Source: Rhodothermaceae bacterium (GTDB lineage: Bacteria; Bacteroidota; Rhodothermia; Rhodothermales; Bin80). From it: DNA of 64,000 bases. The notes beneath the pieces were generated by a model that saw only the letters and a list, made by a program, of their open reading frames with translations, ran no database searches and was not told where the DNA came from. Positions 18,187 to 27,178 of the stretch are shown here, in pieces (position 1 is the first letter of the stretch; every line of letters begins with the position of its first letter). The DNA is taken from positions 1-64,000 of the forward strand of contig VXLY01000079.1 of NCBI GenBank assembly GCA_009841335.1. The letters are read 5' to 3'. A program made the position numbers and the translations under genes.

Positions 18187-19831
18187 TATAGTACTCGCAG
18201 GAATGGTTCTGGTCTGTGGCTGCGCAGAGCCTCGTCCTCCCACGGGAGGTCCACGCGATGAGACTCCACCCCAACTCGTATCTGTGGAACCCGCACACGA
18301 ATCAGTTAATGTCCCTCCGACAACCCAGCTAAAATTGACTTTTTCGGAGTACGTGAACCAGGCCTCCTTTGTACGTGCACTATCCATCACCCCAGCACCT
18401 CAAGGCCGCTTGCGTATGAGGTGGCGTAAGAGGTCAGTTACTATACAATTTCCCGAACCACTGCGAGACTCTACGACTTACGTGGCTACACTCAACGATG
18501 AGTTTAGAGACTGGCAGGGAGTTCGACTCTCCCGCCCGCTATCCTTTGCTTTTGCCACCGGACCCGTGATTGACCAGGGAAAATTGTATGGCCGCGTGAT
18601 TGATCCCATACAAGGCAAACCCGTCGCCGGTCTACCAGTTCTTGTCTTCAACCCCGGTGAAGAAGTAAATGGCATACCAGCATACCAAACACAAACTGAT
18701 TCTGACGGGCAGTTTGGACTCAGAAATGTACGCGAGTCTGATTTTTTCATCTTGGGACTACGGGACGCCAACCGCAACCTCAGAGCGGATGATGGCGAAC
18801 AGTTTGCCGTTCCGCCGAACCCATTGATTAAAGCCACTCCTGATACAATTGAACAATTTTTGGACTGGGTGTACACAAAAGTGGACACGCTAGGACCTGT
18901 CATAGAACGAATTCGTGCCACTTCAAACAGACTAGTTGAGGTCCGGTTTAGCGAAAAGGTCGTCCTGTCTGATCTGTCGGGAGAATCTTGGGCGATCGCA
19001 GATTCAGTTGATAATACACCCGTCGCCGTGCATTCCAGTTATCAACTGGAAACGGATACGCGCGTGGTATACCTGATGACTGACGCGCTGCTAGAACGCT
19101 CCTATTCGCTTCTTCCGGACGCTTCGGTGCAGGATTCTAGCGACAATACCGCATTGATAGAGACCATCTATTTTGCGGGAAGTACACGCATGCAGCGAAT
19201 TGAACCTCGTTTCGAACGGTTTCTGCCAACCAGTACAGAAGATCAGTATGAATTGGCGCCTTGGGAAACACCAACGATTGTCTTTAATCGGCCGCTTACC
19301 CTACCGATTCTGGACAGTCTGGTGACTGTTCAGGATTCAACCGGAACACCTGTGAGCTTCGAAAGCGCCTCTTCCAATGGAACAAGTTATAAATTGCTTT
19401 CTCTGGATGACCCAACACAGGTGTATCGCATCGGCGTGTTGGATCCAGACAGCGCCCGGGTTCGATACTTCAAACGGCTGGGACCTCGCGAACTCGGAAG
19501 CTTTAGTGGTATTGTAACTCCACCTGGAGACAGTGTCGTAGTTATACTTACGGATTCAAATGGTCTGGTGATTTCGACTACTCATCCAAATTCAACTGGC
19601 GCATTCACGTTCGTTGATCTTCCGCAAAACACGTATCAATTGCGTGCTTTCATCGATCGTAATCAAAATGGTTACTGGGATGGTGGCATGATCCATCCCT
19701 ACATGCCCGCCGAACCCATTACCTGGATGCCAGAACCTGTCACGATCCGCCCGCGCTGGGATACCGTATTGGGATATACACTCCGTATCGGCACCTTGTC
19801 TGTGGGTTCTGTATCATTCTCTGATCAGTAG
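18173..19831 (+). CDS. Ig-like (Big_5/SbsA-type) domain lipoprotein
   Basis: 552 aa. The GTG at 18173 is chosen because it gives a full lipoprotein signal, LTRSIVLAGMVLVCGC, with the acylated cysteine at residue 17; the ATG at 18203 would cut the signal in half. The sequence after it, PPTGGPRDETPPQLVSVEPAHES, leads into a Big_5 Ig-like domain (about 28-130), a pattern common in Bacteroidota lipoproteins. A carboxypeptidase-regulatory-like segment (GKPVAGLPVLVFNPG) follows, then more beta-sandwich repeats and a second regulatory-like domain near the C terminus (TGAFTFVDLPQNTYQLRAF). It is expected at the outer membrane or periplasm; its function is unknown. Confidence 0.8.
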   Translation: MLTRSIVLAGMVLVCGCAEPRPPTGGPRDETPPQLVSVEPAHESVNVPPTTQLKLTFSEYVNQASFVRALSITPAPQGRLRMRWRKRSVTIQFPEPLRDSTTYVATLNDEFRDWQGVRLSRPLSFAFATGPVIDQGKLYGRVIDPIQGKPVAGLPVLVFNPGEEVNGIPAYQTQTDSDGQFGLRNVRESDFFILGLRDANRNLRADDGEQFAVPPNPLIKATPDTIEQFLDWVYTKVDTLGPVIERIRATSNRLVEVRFSEKVVLSDLSGESWAIADSVDNTPVAVHSSYQLETDTRVVYLMTDALLERSYSLLPDASVQDSSDNTALIETIYFAGSTRMQRIEPRFERFLPTSTEDQYELAPWETPTIVFNRPLTLPILDSLVTVQDSTGTPVSFESASSNGTSYKLLSLDDPTQVYRIGVLDPDSARVRYFKRLGPRELGSFSGIVTPPGDSVVVILTDSNGLVISTTHPNSTGAFTFVDLPQNTYQLRAFIDRNQNGYWDGGMIHPYMPAEPITWMPEPVTIRPRWDTVLGYTLRIGTLSVGSVSFSDQ

Positions 19832-19840
19832 ATCTTTCAA

Positions 19841-21448
19841 ATGGAATTACACACAGGTAACCAGTCCGTTCTTGATGCCGACCCGCTGCTTGCAGGATTT
19901 CTTCCGCTCGTGCGCGCAGAAGGCCAGAAAGTACTTGATCATCTGACCATTGAAGAATTTGGAATACCTCCGTTCACATTAATGGAAAATGCAGGACGGG
20001 GTGCAGCGCTGATCATTGAGCAAAGTTACGGCCCAATGCCCGGACGCAAGGTAGTTGTGTACTGCGGCAGTGGCAACAACGGGGGGGATGGTTATGTTGT
20101 TGCACGCATACTGTATAACCGGGGAGCGCATGTATCTGTCTTTTCTTCGAAGCCTCCCGCCAGTCCCGAGGCAAAAAATCACTGGGTGTTGCTCGAAAAG
20201 TTGCAGTCTTCCGATAGTTCGGACCGACTACATCTTAATCCTGCTACTCACGAAGGACCTCGCACAGCAGACCTGTACATCGACGCCCTCTTCGGAATAG
20301 GGATCAACCGTCCATTGAAAGGCATGGCTGCTGAACTGGTTGAGCGACTGAATGCAACAAATGCTCCCGTGATTGCCTTGGATATTCCATCTGGACTGGA
20401 TGCCGATCTGGGGTTGCCGCATGGTACGGCAGTACATGCGGACTTAACGTTGACATTTAATTCGCACAAGCCGGGATTTTTCTTGGGAGAGGGACCGGCA
20501 TACACCGGCCACGTAAGTGTAGTCCACATCGGTGTTCCTCCGTCATTACTGACCCATGATGCAGTGCGCCCAGTGGACTGGATTTCTACAGATGAGGCGA
20601 TCTCCTCCGCTATTCCGAGACGAGATCCGCAGGCACACAAGTACAGTGCCGGGATGGTCCTCGTGATTGGTGGATCTCCGGGTTTATCTGGAGCTCCCAT
20701 GTTGTCTTCACGCGCTGCCGCGCGCATCGGAGCAGGTTATGTCGCCTGTGCTGTACCAAAAAGCATTCAGCCTATCCTGGCAGGGGCAATGACCGAAATC
20801 CCGGCCATCGGTTTGAGTGAAAGCTCTGACGGTGGAATTAAAACCGAGGCTGCAATGCATACGCTTCAGCCGTGGCTTGCCAAGGCGAATGCATTGGTTA
20901 TTGGCCCTGGCTTAGGCCGAAATCCCAATACACAGCAGTTCATTCGCACCGTGTTGCGGGAATGCTCTGTTCCTGTTGTAGTGGACGCAGATGCATTGGT
21001 CACTGCTACCGAACTCCTAAATACTCATGATGAGCCCCGAAACTGGATCCTCACACCTCACACCGGGGAATTCAAACGTATGATCAAAAGCAAGGACCTC
21101 AGCCGTAACCGACTTCATTTGGCGCGCGAATGGGCATCAAACTGGAACTGTACGCTGATACTCAAAGGATCCCCCAGCATTATCGGACTTACCACAGAGC
21201 GGGCTGTCGTATGCAGTACCGGAAATCCTGCACTCGCTACAGCCGGAACGGGGGATGTTTTGTCGGGCTTATGTGGCGGCTTGCTTGCCCAAGGCTGCAG
21301 TTCATCAATCGCAGCAGTTTGTGCTACACACATTGGCGGAAAGACTGCAGATCAATACGCTGAAAGAAACCACCCCGGCACGATGATTGCTGGAGATATG
21401 ATTGATGGAATCTCTGACGCGCTGAATTCGTTACTGAGGGAAACATAA
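19841..21448 (+). CDS. nnr: Bifunctional NAD(P)H-hydrate epimerase / ADP-dependent dehydratase
   Basis: 535 aa fused enzyme. The N-terminal YjeF_N epimerase half (about 25-235) has VVYCGSGNNGGDGYVVAR. The C-terminal ribokinase-like dehydratase half (about 250-530) has VIGGSPGLSGAPMLSSRAA, LTPHTGEF and NPALATAGTGDVLSG, with the catalytic Asp in the last motif. Together they repair hydrated NADH/NADPH in the cytoplasm. It is the last gene of the yidD-moaB operon, 9 bp after the Ig-like lipoprotein. Confidence 0.94.
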   Translation: MELHTGNQSVLDADPLLAGFLPLVRAEGQKVLDHLTIEEFGIPPFTLMENAGRGAALIIEQSYGPMPGRKVVVYCGSGNNGGDGYVVARILYNRGAHVSVFSSKPPASPEAKNHWVLLEKLQSSDSSDRLHLNPATHEGPRTADLYIDALFGIGINRPLKGMAAELVERLNATNAPVIALDIPSGLDADLGLPHGTAVHADLTLTFNSHKPGFFLGEGPAYTGHVSVVHIGVPPSLLTHDAVRPVDWISTDEAISSAIPRRDPQAHKYSAGMVLVIGGSPGLSGAPMLSSRAAARIGAGYVACAVPKSIQPILAGAMTEIPAIGLSESSDGGIKTEAAMHTLQPWLAKANALVIGPGLGRNPNTQQFIRTVLRECSVPVVVDADALVTATELLNTHDEPRNWILTPHTGEFKRMIKSKDLSRNRLHLAREWASNWNCTLILKGSPSIIGLTTERAVVCSTGNPALATAGTGDVLSGLCGGLLAQGCSSSIAAVCATHIGGKTADQYAERNHPGTMIAGDMIDGISDALNSLLRET

Positions 21449-21542
21449 TGGCGCCTGATTCCTTCACTGACGAGAATCATGTGGTACATGTTTTCGATTT
21501 TTGTCTTAAATTCTGCATCCGGTAACCCAAAAACAAATACTC

Positions 21543-22208
21543 ATGGCATTGCGTAAATCCCCCAAGGCCGATCTGAAAAGGACATATGGTTTCTTCGTAC
21601 AGGTTGGCATGATCGCTTCACTCCTTCTGCTGATTCTGGCATTCAATGCAAATCTGGATAGCGGAGATGCTATGGAGATTGAGCAGATTGAGCAGGAGGT
21701 CGTCCAGATGGAAGAGATTTTGCAGACTGAGCAAATCCAAAAACCACCTCCACCACCACGTCCACCGGTGCCCGTAGAGGTTCCAAACGATGAGGTCCTT
21801 GATGATGATGACTTGGATCTTGATTCCTTTCTAGACTTGGATGCTCCGATCAACATACCTCCTCCGCCACCACCGCCAGACGAGGAAGTGATCGAGGAAG
21901 AGCCAGAATTCTTCGAAATTGTTGAAGATGACCCGGTACTGATTGGTGGTATCGCCGGACTCCAAGCCAAAGCGAAGTATCCAGAGATCGCTCGTAAGGC
22001 CAATGTTGAAGGCCGCGTTATTGTTCAGTTTATCGTAGACGAGAATGGCAATGTGCGTGAGCCCACGATCCTTCGTGGCATTGGTGGTGGATGCGATCAG
22101 GAGGCTATTAGACTCATCATGGAAGAGGCTGAGTTTATTCCCGGGCGTCAGCGCGGGCGTGCCGTACCGGTGAGGACGTCCCTCCCAATCGTATTCAAGT
22201 TGCGTTGA
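21543..22208 (+). CDS. TonB-family energy transducer, single C-terminal domain
   Basis: 221 aa with classic TonB order: a short cytoplasmic N terminus, one transmembrane helix (about 18-38), an acidic and proline-rich periplasmic spacer (PPPPPRPPVP, then PPPPPPP), and a TonB_C domain (about 135-221) with YPEIARKANVEGRVIVQFIVDENG and GRAVPVRTSLPIVFKLR. It should transmit proton-motive force to outer-membrane receptors with ExbB/ExbD, neither of which is in the window. Its C-terminal domain is very close in sequence to the three domains of the 24995 gene, indicating local duplication. Confidence 0.9.
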   Translation: MALRKSPKADLKRTYGFFVQVGMIASLLLLILAFNANLDSGDAMEIEQIEQEVVQMEEILQTEQIQKPPPPPRPPVPVEVPNDEVLDDDDLDLDSFLDLDAPINIPPPPPPPDEEVIEEEPEFFEIVEDDPVLIGGIAGLQAKAKYPEIARKANVEGRVIVQFIVDENGNVREPTILRGIGGGCDQEAIRLIMEEAEFIPGRQRGRAVPVRTSLPIVFKLR

Positions 22209-22858
22209 TTTCGTGACCTTATGACATAAGGGTTGAGTGTTGAGTGTCGCGTGTCTTGGCATTCATTCCAGGTCCATTTAGTAAGCTTTGCCGGAGGTCG
22301 ATAACTTGGCCTTAGGATGCAGGGGGTCTTCGCTCCAACGTAGGAGTGAGGGCCCCTTATGATGTTGAGACCGTTCGGTGGGGGGCAAGTCCAGCGTGCC
22401 TTGATCCACATATGCGAGCCTACTCTGGGACGTGGTACGGGAACTGGATCGGAAATGGAAACATGGCTAAGAAGGAACCGATTTGCGGTCCAAGCCTGTT
22501 GTGCTTCAACAAACACGCAAATAGAAACTGAATGCCAGCGGAGACAGTAGGTAAACTTCCCGTGGTGAGAGCGAGGGGGATTAATGGTGCGGTGATTGCC
22601 TGGCCAGCCTAGAACGCGGACAGAAATTAGCAGGTGCGTTTGCTACTAGTTCTGTGAGAGAGAATGCAACATCTTACGCGGATGAATCCAGAATTAACAG
22701 CAGCAGCCGCTCACACACAATAACGTCAGTCGCAGCCGAAAAAAGGTGCGAGGTACCGTAAATACCAACAGCTCCCAGCGCTTGTGGCGTTGTTCAAGCG
22801 TTTCGAGAACTGTACATGGCACCACGCTAGTCCGCTGATTGATTAGAACTCTTGAAAC
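22209..22858. other. Intergenic region with a possible decayed intron-like RNA
   Basis: 650 bp without a credible gene; overlapping short ORFs on both strands lack protein features. The middle part (about 22330-22600) is G-rich and structured-looking, with phrases such as GGGGGGCAAGTCC and GGAAATGGAAACATGGCTAAG that resemble the 5' domain of bacterial group II introns. No reverse-transcriptase ORF accompanies it. See findings. Confidence 0.4.
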
Positions 22859-24286
22859 TCATGTAACCGTGCTGGGGTGCTGTGAAGTGTCGGAGCTTGC
22901 CTTCTTGAACCGCCAACCGTAGAGCATCCGCCCGTAAAAGTTGAACCATTTGCGTGCTGCGGCATCTTGAAACGGATACTCGGCACCGATTTGTCTTGCT
23001 GCAGCTAGTCCCGTCACAAAACAGGTTTCCTGGCTGTTGATCAGAGTATGGGCCCCACAATGCCACGTACGCTTTCTGCCCTGAATAAAGCCAAACAGAG
23101 GTACCAGGAAAGCCAGATGTTTCACATCGTGAACGATGTGCTGAAACCACCATTTTTTAACAATCTTGTCTTCGTCGATTTTGCTGGTCGCATTGTACGT
23201 CACCAGACAGGGCTTGTCCGAGTGACTGGCCCATGGCTGCTGATTGTGCATAATGTAGGTGATTTCATAGTTGTCAGGCCTCGCACCATACTGCTCTATA
23301 TAGTTGCTCCGGGTCGTCAGCGGCTTTGAATCGTTATCCGGGAGAATAGAAGCGTCAGAGTGAATCACTGTATGGTTATGTAGCTCACTTTCATATCGGA
23401 TTGAGGAAAGAATGTAGCGTTCTAGGAAACTCGGTTGATCCAAGATCATCAGGGTTTGATTTGCATTGCAGGCAAAGATTACATCATCAAACTTTTCCGT
23501 ATTTCCAGCCTGGTCTTCTACGATAAGACCGGATGGTTCACGATATACCTTTCGCACGGGCCGGTTCAAATATATCTTGTCCATGAATGATTCGGCCATG
23601 TTCTCGTAGATACGTCGCGTTCCCTGATCCCACGTCTGCATTGGAGTTGCACGCTCAATATTGAAGAACTCCAGATACCGGCAAAACATTGACGCGGGCA
23701 TATCGAATACGTTCGTCGCCATCAAAAAATTCACGAACATGGGTTTCAGAACCTTGTATCTGAAATCACCTGAAAATCCGCCTAGATTGAGGATAACCCT
23801 TATACTGATGTAGTTGAACGGATTGAGAGCATTGAGAAATTTGGATCTGGTACGGTTTAGTTTTCCGATCCATTGCAAGCGTTTCAGGATCTTCTGGAAC
23901 TTCTTGATTTCCGGTTCCAGCCGCCTACTGATTTCGGAATCGAAGTCGTGAGCGTACACTTCGCCATGATACCCCACACTGTAGCTGAATTTGGTATCAA
24001 GTAATTCAATCCCGTGTTGCTCCATAAAAAGGAGAATGTGGTGGTATACAGAGGGGATGCATGCGGTAACTGAGATGTCAAATGGGATTGATGTCCCGTC
24101 ATCTTGCGGCATATCTGCTGTAATTGCATTGCCCCCGATCTGATCTTGCGCTTCAAACACCCGAAAATCGAATTGGTCAGGCTGCTTGCTCAATGCCCAT
24201 GCCGCTCCTAAACCTGAAATACCTGCACCTACAATGGCGACCTTTTTCAGGGACTGGCTGTTCCGATTTTCTGAATACTTCTTCAT
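22859..24286 (-). CDS. FAD-dependent amine-oxidase-like oxidoreductase
   Basis: 475 aa. A dinucleotide-binding motif, VAIVGAGISGLGAAWALS, begins at residue 16, followed by FRVFEAQDQIGGNA, the usual FAD-binding beta-alpha-beta unit and ribose-contacting Glu. The C-terminal GAHTLINSQETCFVTGLAAA resembles the second FAD contact of the predicted NAD/FAD-binding family often found near DUF1365 and cyclopropane-fatty-acid synthase genes. Those partners are absent here. There is no signal peptide, so it is cytoplasmic or peripheral. The substrate is unknown; a lipid or isoprenoid is a guess from relatives. It interrupts the TonB cluster on the opposite strand. Confidence 0.8.
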   Translation of the reverse strand: MKKYSENRNSQSLKKVAIVGAGISGLGAAWALSKQPDQFDFRVFEAQDQIGGNAITADMPQDDGTSIPFDISVTACIPSVYHHILLFMEQHGIELLDTKFSYSVGYHGEVYAHDFDSEISRRLEPEIKKFQKILKRLQWIGKLNRTRSKFLNALNPFNYISIRVILNLGGFSGDFRYKVLKPMFVNFLMATNVFDMPASMFCRYLEFFNIERATPMQTWDQGTRRIYENMAESFMDKIYLNRPVRKVYREPSGLIVEDQAGNTEKFDDVIFACNANQTLMILDQPSFLERYILSSIRYESELHNHTVIHSDASILPDNDSKPLTTRSNYIEQYGARPDNYEITYIMHNQQPWASHSDKPCLVTYNATSKIDEDKIVKKWWFQHIVHDVKHLAFLVPLFGFIQGRKRTWHCGAHTLINSQETCFVTGLAAARQIGAEYPFQDAAARKWFNFYGRMLYGWRFKKASSDTSQHPSTVT

Positions 24287-24994
24287 GGGTAAATCATGAA
24301 TACTTGTAGGCTAAACTCCTGGAAAATGGCTCCACCAACATCAAGCCACTAAAAATTACTCTAGAAAGTTAAATGGCATGTCCTATGTAGGGTGGGACGT
24401 AATATCCTTTTTCTAATCCAATTTTGGTAACCTTTTTGTAATTGCGTCGGTTATTCAGTATGAGTTCCCTGGACGCTGCGCCAAATCGATAACATTCAAC
24501 CCATACCTTGGCCGTATCAGGAAAGATGGCCACGAACGGTTTTAATTTCTCAGAGAAATTACTCCGCAGTGCCGGTGCCGGAGAGTGCAAAAAACTAAGT
24601 GTAAGCTTTTCATTTTACGCAGTCATAAAGGGAATATGATGCCGAGGCCAAAATACAGAATGTATTTTTACTGGGTCAGAGCAGATCGCGGATGATTGGA
24701 ACCGTTTGCAGGTGCGTTTTCCAGAACATGGTTCCTTGTTTGGGGTTTGGCAGGAACAAAGATGGTCAGTAGGGAGATAATGGTGCAGTCAACATCTGTG
24801 AAACGACTGCAGTTCAGCAGGAAATAATCCCTGGCACGATAATTGTTTGACTGTGGTTGGCGGGAGCCGAATATGCTGTACTCGTCAACTGAATGTGAGC
24901 ATCACAAACCGATTCCTTAACTACACAGTATCAGGTATTACCAGTCTGCGGCATTTGCTGTAAACCCTCTTCACTAACCCGGACCCAACCTAAC
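24287..24994. other. Intergenic region with a gene remnant
   Basis: 708 bp between the oxidoreductase start and the triple-TonB gene. It carries the minus-strand remnant at 24369-24620; the rest (24621-24994) shows no ORF, repeat or RNA that I recognise. Confidence 0.5.
24369..24620 (-). pseudogene. Possible gene fragment without start codon
   Basis: The frame is open from just after a TAA upstream and would read KLTLSFLHSPAPALRSNF through to GYYVPPYIGHAI, but no ATG is near its beginning; the ORF track uses a TTG at 24590. The composition is protein-like (clustered aromatic and basic residues, KVWVECYRFG), yet no family was recognised. It may be the tail of a lost gene or a chance ORF. Confidence 0.25.
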
Positions 24995-26134
24995 ATGGCA
25001 TCACGAGAATCCTCCATAGACGACCTACCAAGCAACCGCCCATTCTCTGTACAAATAGGTCTGATAGTCGCACTCCTCCTTGTTTCATCCATTCTACTGA
25101 TTTCGAGGTGGGATTCGGAATCAGGAAACGACTCGGAAGTCTATGAAATCGTCGAAGAAATGCCAGAGCTGATTGGCGGCCTTAGTGGACTCCAAGCAAA
25201 GGTGACATACCCGGAGATCGCCCGAAAGGCCAACGTTGAAGGCCGCGTCATTGTGCAGTTCATCGTGGATAAAAACGGCAGTGTCCGTGACGCTAAGATC
25301 CTTCGTAGAGTCGGTGCCGGACTTGACGAAGAAGCTTCCAGAGTCATCATGGAGGAGGCGAAATTTATTCCTGGACGCCAAGACGGTAAACCCGTGGCGG
25401 TGAGACTATCCATTCCAATCGTATTTAAATTGCGCAATGAGTTTGAGTCCCTATCCGATCAATCAAAGTCCCCAGAGAACCAGGATGTTTATGAAATCGT
25501 CGAAGAAAATCCGAGGCTGATTGGCGGCGTTCGTGGACTCCAAGCCAAGGTTAAGTACCCGGAAATCGCCCGAAAGGCCCATGTTGAAGGCCGTGTCATT
25601 GTGCAGTTAGTCGTGGATGAAAATGGAAATGGCCGTGATGCCGAGATCCTTCGTGGAGCTGGTGCCGGACTCGACGAAGAGGCTATCAGAGTCATCTATG
25701 AACACGCGGAATTTACTCCCGGACGCCAAGACGGTAAACCTGTAGCAGTAAGAGTCTCTATTCCGATCGTATTTAAATTGGACAACGAGTTAGAGTCCCT
25801 CTCCGATCAATCACAATCATCAGAGAAGCAGGATGTTTATGAAATCGTCGAGCAAATGCCAGAGTTGATTGGTGGCATTGGTGCGCTCCAAGCCAAGGTG
25901 AAGTACCCTGAGATCGCCCAAAAGGCCCACGTTGAAGGCCGTGTCGTTGTGCAGTTCATCGTTGATGAAAATGGCGATGTCCGTGACGCCGAGGTCGTTC
26001 GTGGAGCTGGTGCCGGACTCGACGAAGAGGCTACCAGAGTCATCATGGAGGAGGCGAAATTTATTCCTGGACACCAAAGCGGTCGCGCCGTACCGACGAA
26101 GACATCCCTCCCGATCGTATTTAAGTTGCGCTGA
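24995..26134 (+). CDS. Membrane-anchored protein with three tandem TonB C-terminal domains
   Basis: 379 aa. After a short N terminus and one transmembrane helix (about 17-39) the chain contains three TonB_C domains starting with VYEIVE at residues 49, 165 and 281, an exact 116-residue period that includes near-identical linkers (ESLSDQSKSPENQD, ESLSDQSQSSEKQD). Each domain has YPEIA-K-VEGRV-VQ and GLDEEA blocks. Unlike ordinary TonB it has no proline-rich spacer; the extra domains may take over that distance-bridging role or allow several receptors to be contacted. The third domain ends in GRAVPTKTSLPIVFKLR, like the single-domain gene upstream, while domains 1 and 2 share GKPVAVR-SIPIVFKL. 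Whether it is an active transducer is unknown. Confidence 0.88.
   Translation: MASRESSIDDLPSNRPFSVQIGLIVALLLVSSILLISRWDSESGNDSEVYEIVEEMPELIGGLSGLQAKVTYPEIARKANVEGRVIVQFIVDKNGSVRDAKILRRVGAGLDEEASRVIMEEAKFIPGRQDGKPVAVRLSIPIVFKLRNEFESLSDQSKSPENQDVYEIVEENPRLIGGVRGLQAKVKYPEIARKAHVEGRVIVQLVVDENGNGRDAEILRGAGAGLDEEAIRVIYEHAEFTPGRQDGKPVAVRVSIPIVFKLDNELESLSDQSQSSEKQDVYEIVEQMPELIGGIGALQAKVKYPEIAQKAHVEGRVVVQFIVDENGDVRDAEVVRGAGAGLDEEATRVIMEEAKFIPGHQSGRAVPTKTSLPIVFKLR
25139..26131 (+). repeat. Three 348-bp tandem intragenic repeats
   Basis: Units start at 25139, 25487 and 25835, each encoding one TonB_C domain plus linker (the last lacks the linker). Spacing is exactly 348 bp, and identical runs between units are visible, for example CGAAAGGCC followed by GTTGAAGGCCG. 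This indicates recent in-frame tandem duplication. Confidence 0.85.
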
Positions 26135-26307
26135 TTTACGCTGACCTTCAAAAAGATGCCCCACAGTTTCACCGAAATGCCGGGGCCCTTGTTCTGTAGA
26201 GTGACCAAGTTTTCGGTCAGGGGAAAGTGTTTGAGTGCCAACCCGTTCTGCTACTCAAACTTGACTTGCGGGAGTTGTATGCTTTGCTTGGGCGTAATTT
26301 ACGGTTT

Positions 26308-26329
26308 TGAGACGCGATAAGGCGTCTCA
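26308..26329. repeat. Perfect 8-bp inverted repeat
   Basis: TGAGACGC-gataag-GCGTCTCA, a perfect stem with a 6-nt loop about 175 bp downstream of the triple-TonB gene. No T-run follows, so it is a weak terminator candidate. Confidence 0.4.
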
Positions 26330-27083
26330 GGCCTCGGTTGGACCTCGCTGGCATTTATGCTATCAAACTGGCACGGGCTACCGAAAACGACGATCATAGC
26401 GGACGTGGGCTCGGATTCTGCTGACGATGAGGACCGCTGACTTTGATTAAGGGCGGGTGAGGATATTGATGCCGATGACTACCCCTATCTGAGGCCGCAA
26501 TTTGTTACAGAGACGCATCCCAGTCCGTCCGCGAAAGGCGAGATTCATCGACTGGTCGTGACATCGAAGAGTAAGCTTGCGGTCACCTCATTTGTCTTTG
26601 AGATGCCCTGACAGCAAACCTGAATGGAGCGTCCACGATTGTGTTTGCCCTTCCCATATCGATATACCGATTGGGCCTTTAAACACGCTCCGCTTGAAGG
26701 ATTCGATGGTATGACCACGTGGAAAATGGGACCCCTCCAGCCAACACTCATCGTCCAGGATCCAGCCAGCGCATGTACGCGCGCCCTTCTAGCGAATTCC
26801 AATCCCGACTTACTAGTGTCTTTTGTCCAACGCCACTTACGTTTTTCGTCAGCGACACTTCACACTTCATTGAAGCTGAGCGCCTGAGTACTCATGCAAT
26901 CAGTGAACTTCCATTCATATATCTGTGAGGAGAAACGACTTCAGACCGGCAAGTCAGACTCATTTGACGATTGATGAAACACGAAAGTAAGGCAGTGGAG
27001 CAGACTCAGTAATGTGAACGATGCCAGCTTTACCAGAAATAATTCTGGAATTTATTACTTGAATTTCGGTTATTTTGCCAAAG

Positions 27084-27122
27084 TATAACAAAAATGTTAC
27101 AAAAACGTTACAATAACATTAC
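27084..27122 (+). promoter_or_regulatory. Four helically phased 11-bp-spaced repeats upstream of the TonB-domain lipoprotein
   Basis: TATAAC (27084), TGTTAC (27095), CGTTAC (27106) and CATTAC (27117) recur at exactly 11-bp intervals with A-rich spacers, ending about 57 bp before the start codon at 27179. One-turn phasing is typical of cooperative activator sites. Confidence 0.5.
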
Positions 27123-27178
27123 TGATGGTGTTGAACTTGTAACTTGCCCATCAAGTGTGGGCCTAAACGGAGTATGCT

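Larger units (their letters stand above)
26135..27178. other. Long intergenic region, no gene recognised
   Basis: 1044 bp, the longest non-coding stretch in the window. ORFs of 69-87 aa on both strands around 26545-26928 have no recognisable features and overlap one another; they could be debris of a decayed gene or mobile element, but nothing specific can be named. It contains the hairpin at 26308-26329 and the phased repeats at 27084-27122. Confidence 0.5.

Noticed and set aside
22630-24719. Shared 12-mer GCAGGTGCGTTT at 22630 and 24708, hinting at repeats flanking the FAD gene
   Set aside because: A 12-base match is expected many times by chance in 64 kb, and flanking bases do not align.
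26712-26727. CCACGTGG core resembling a parS site
   Set aside because: Outer bases do not match the parS consensus on the left arm, and it is several kb from parAB.
26545-26928. ORFs in the long gap as a transposase fragment
   Set aside because: No DDE, HUH or other transposase motif and no terminal inverted repeats could be seen.
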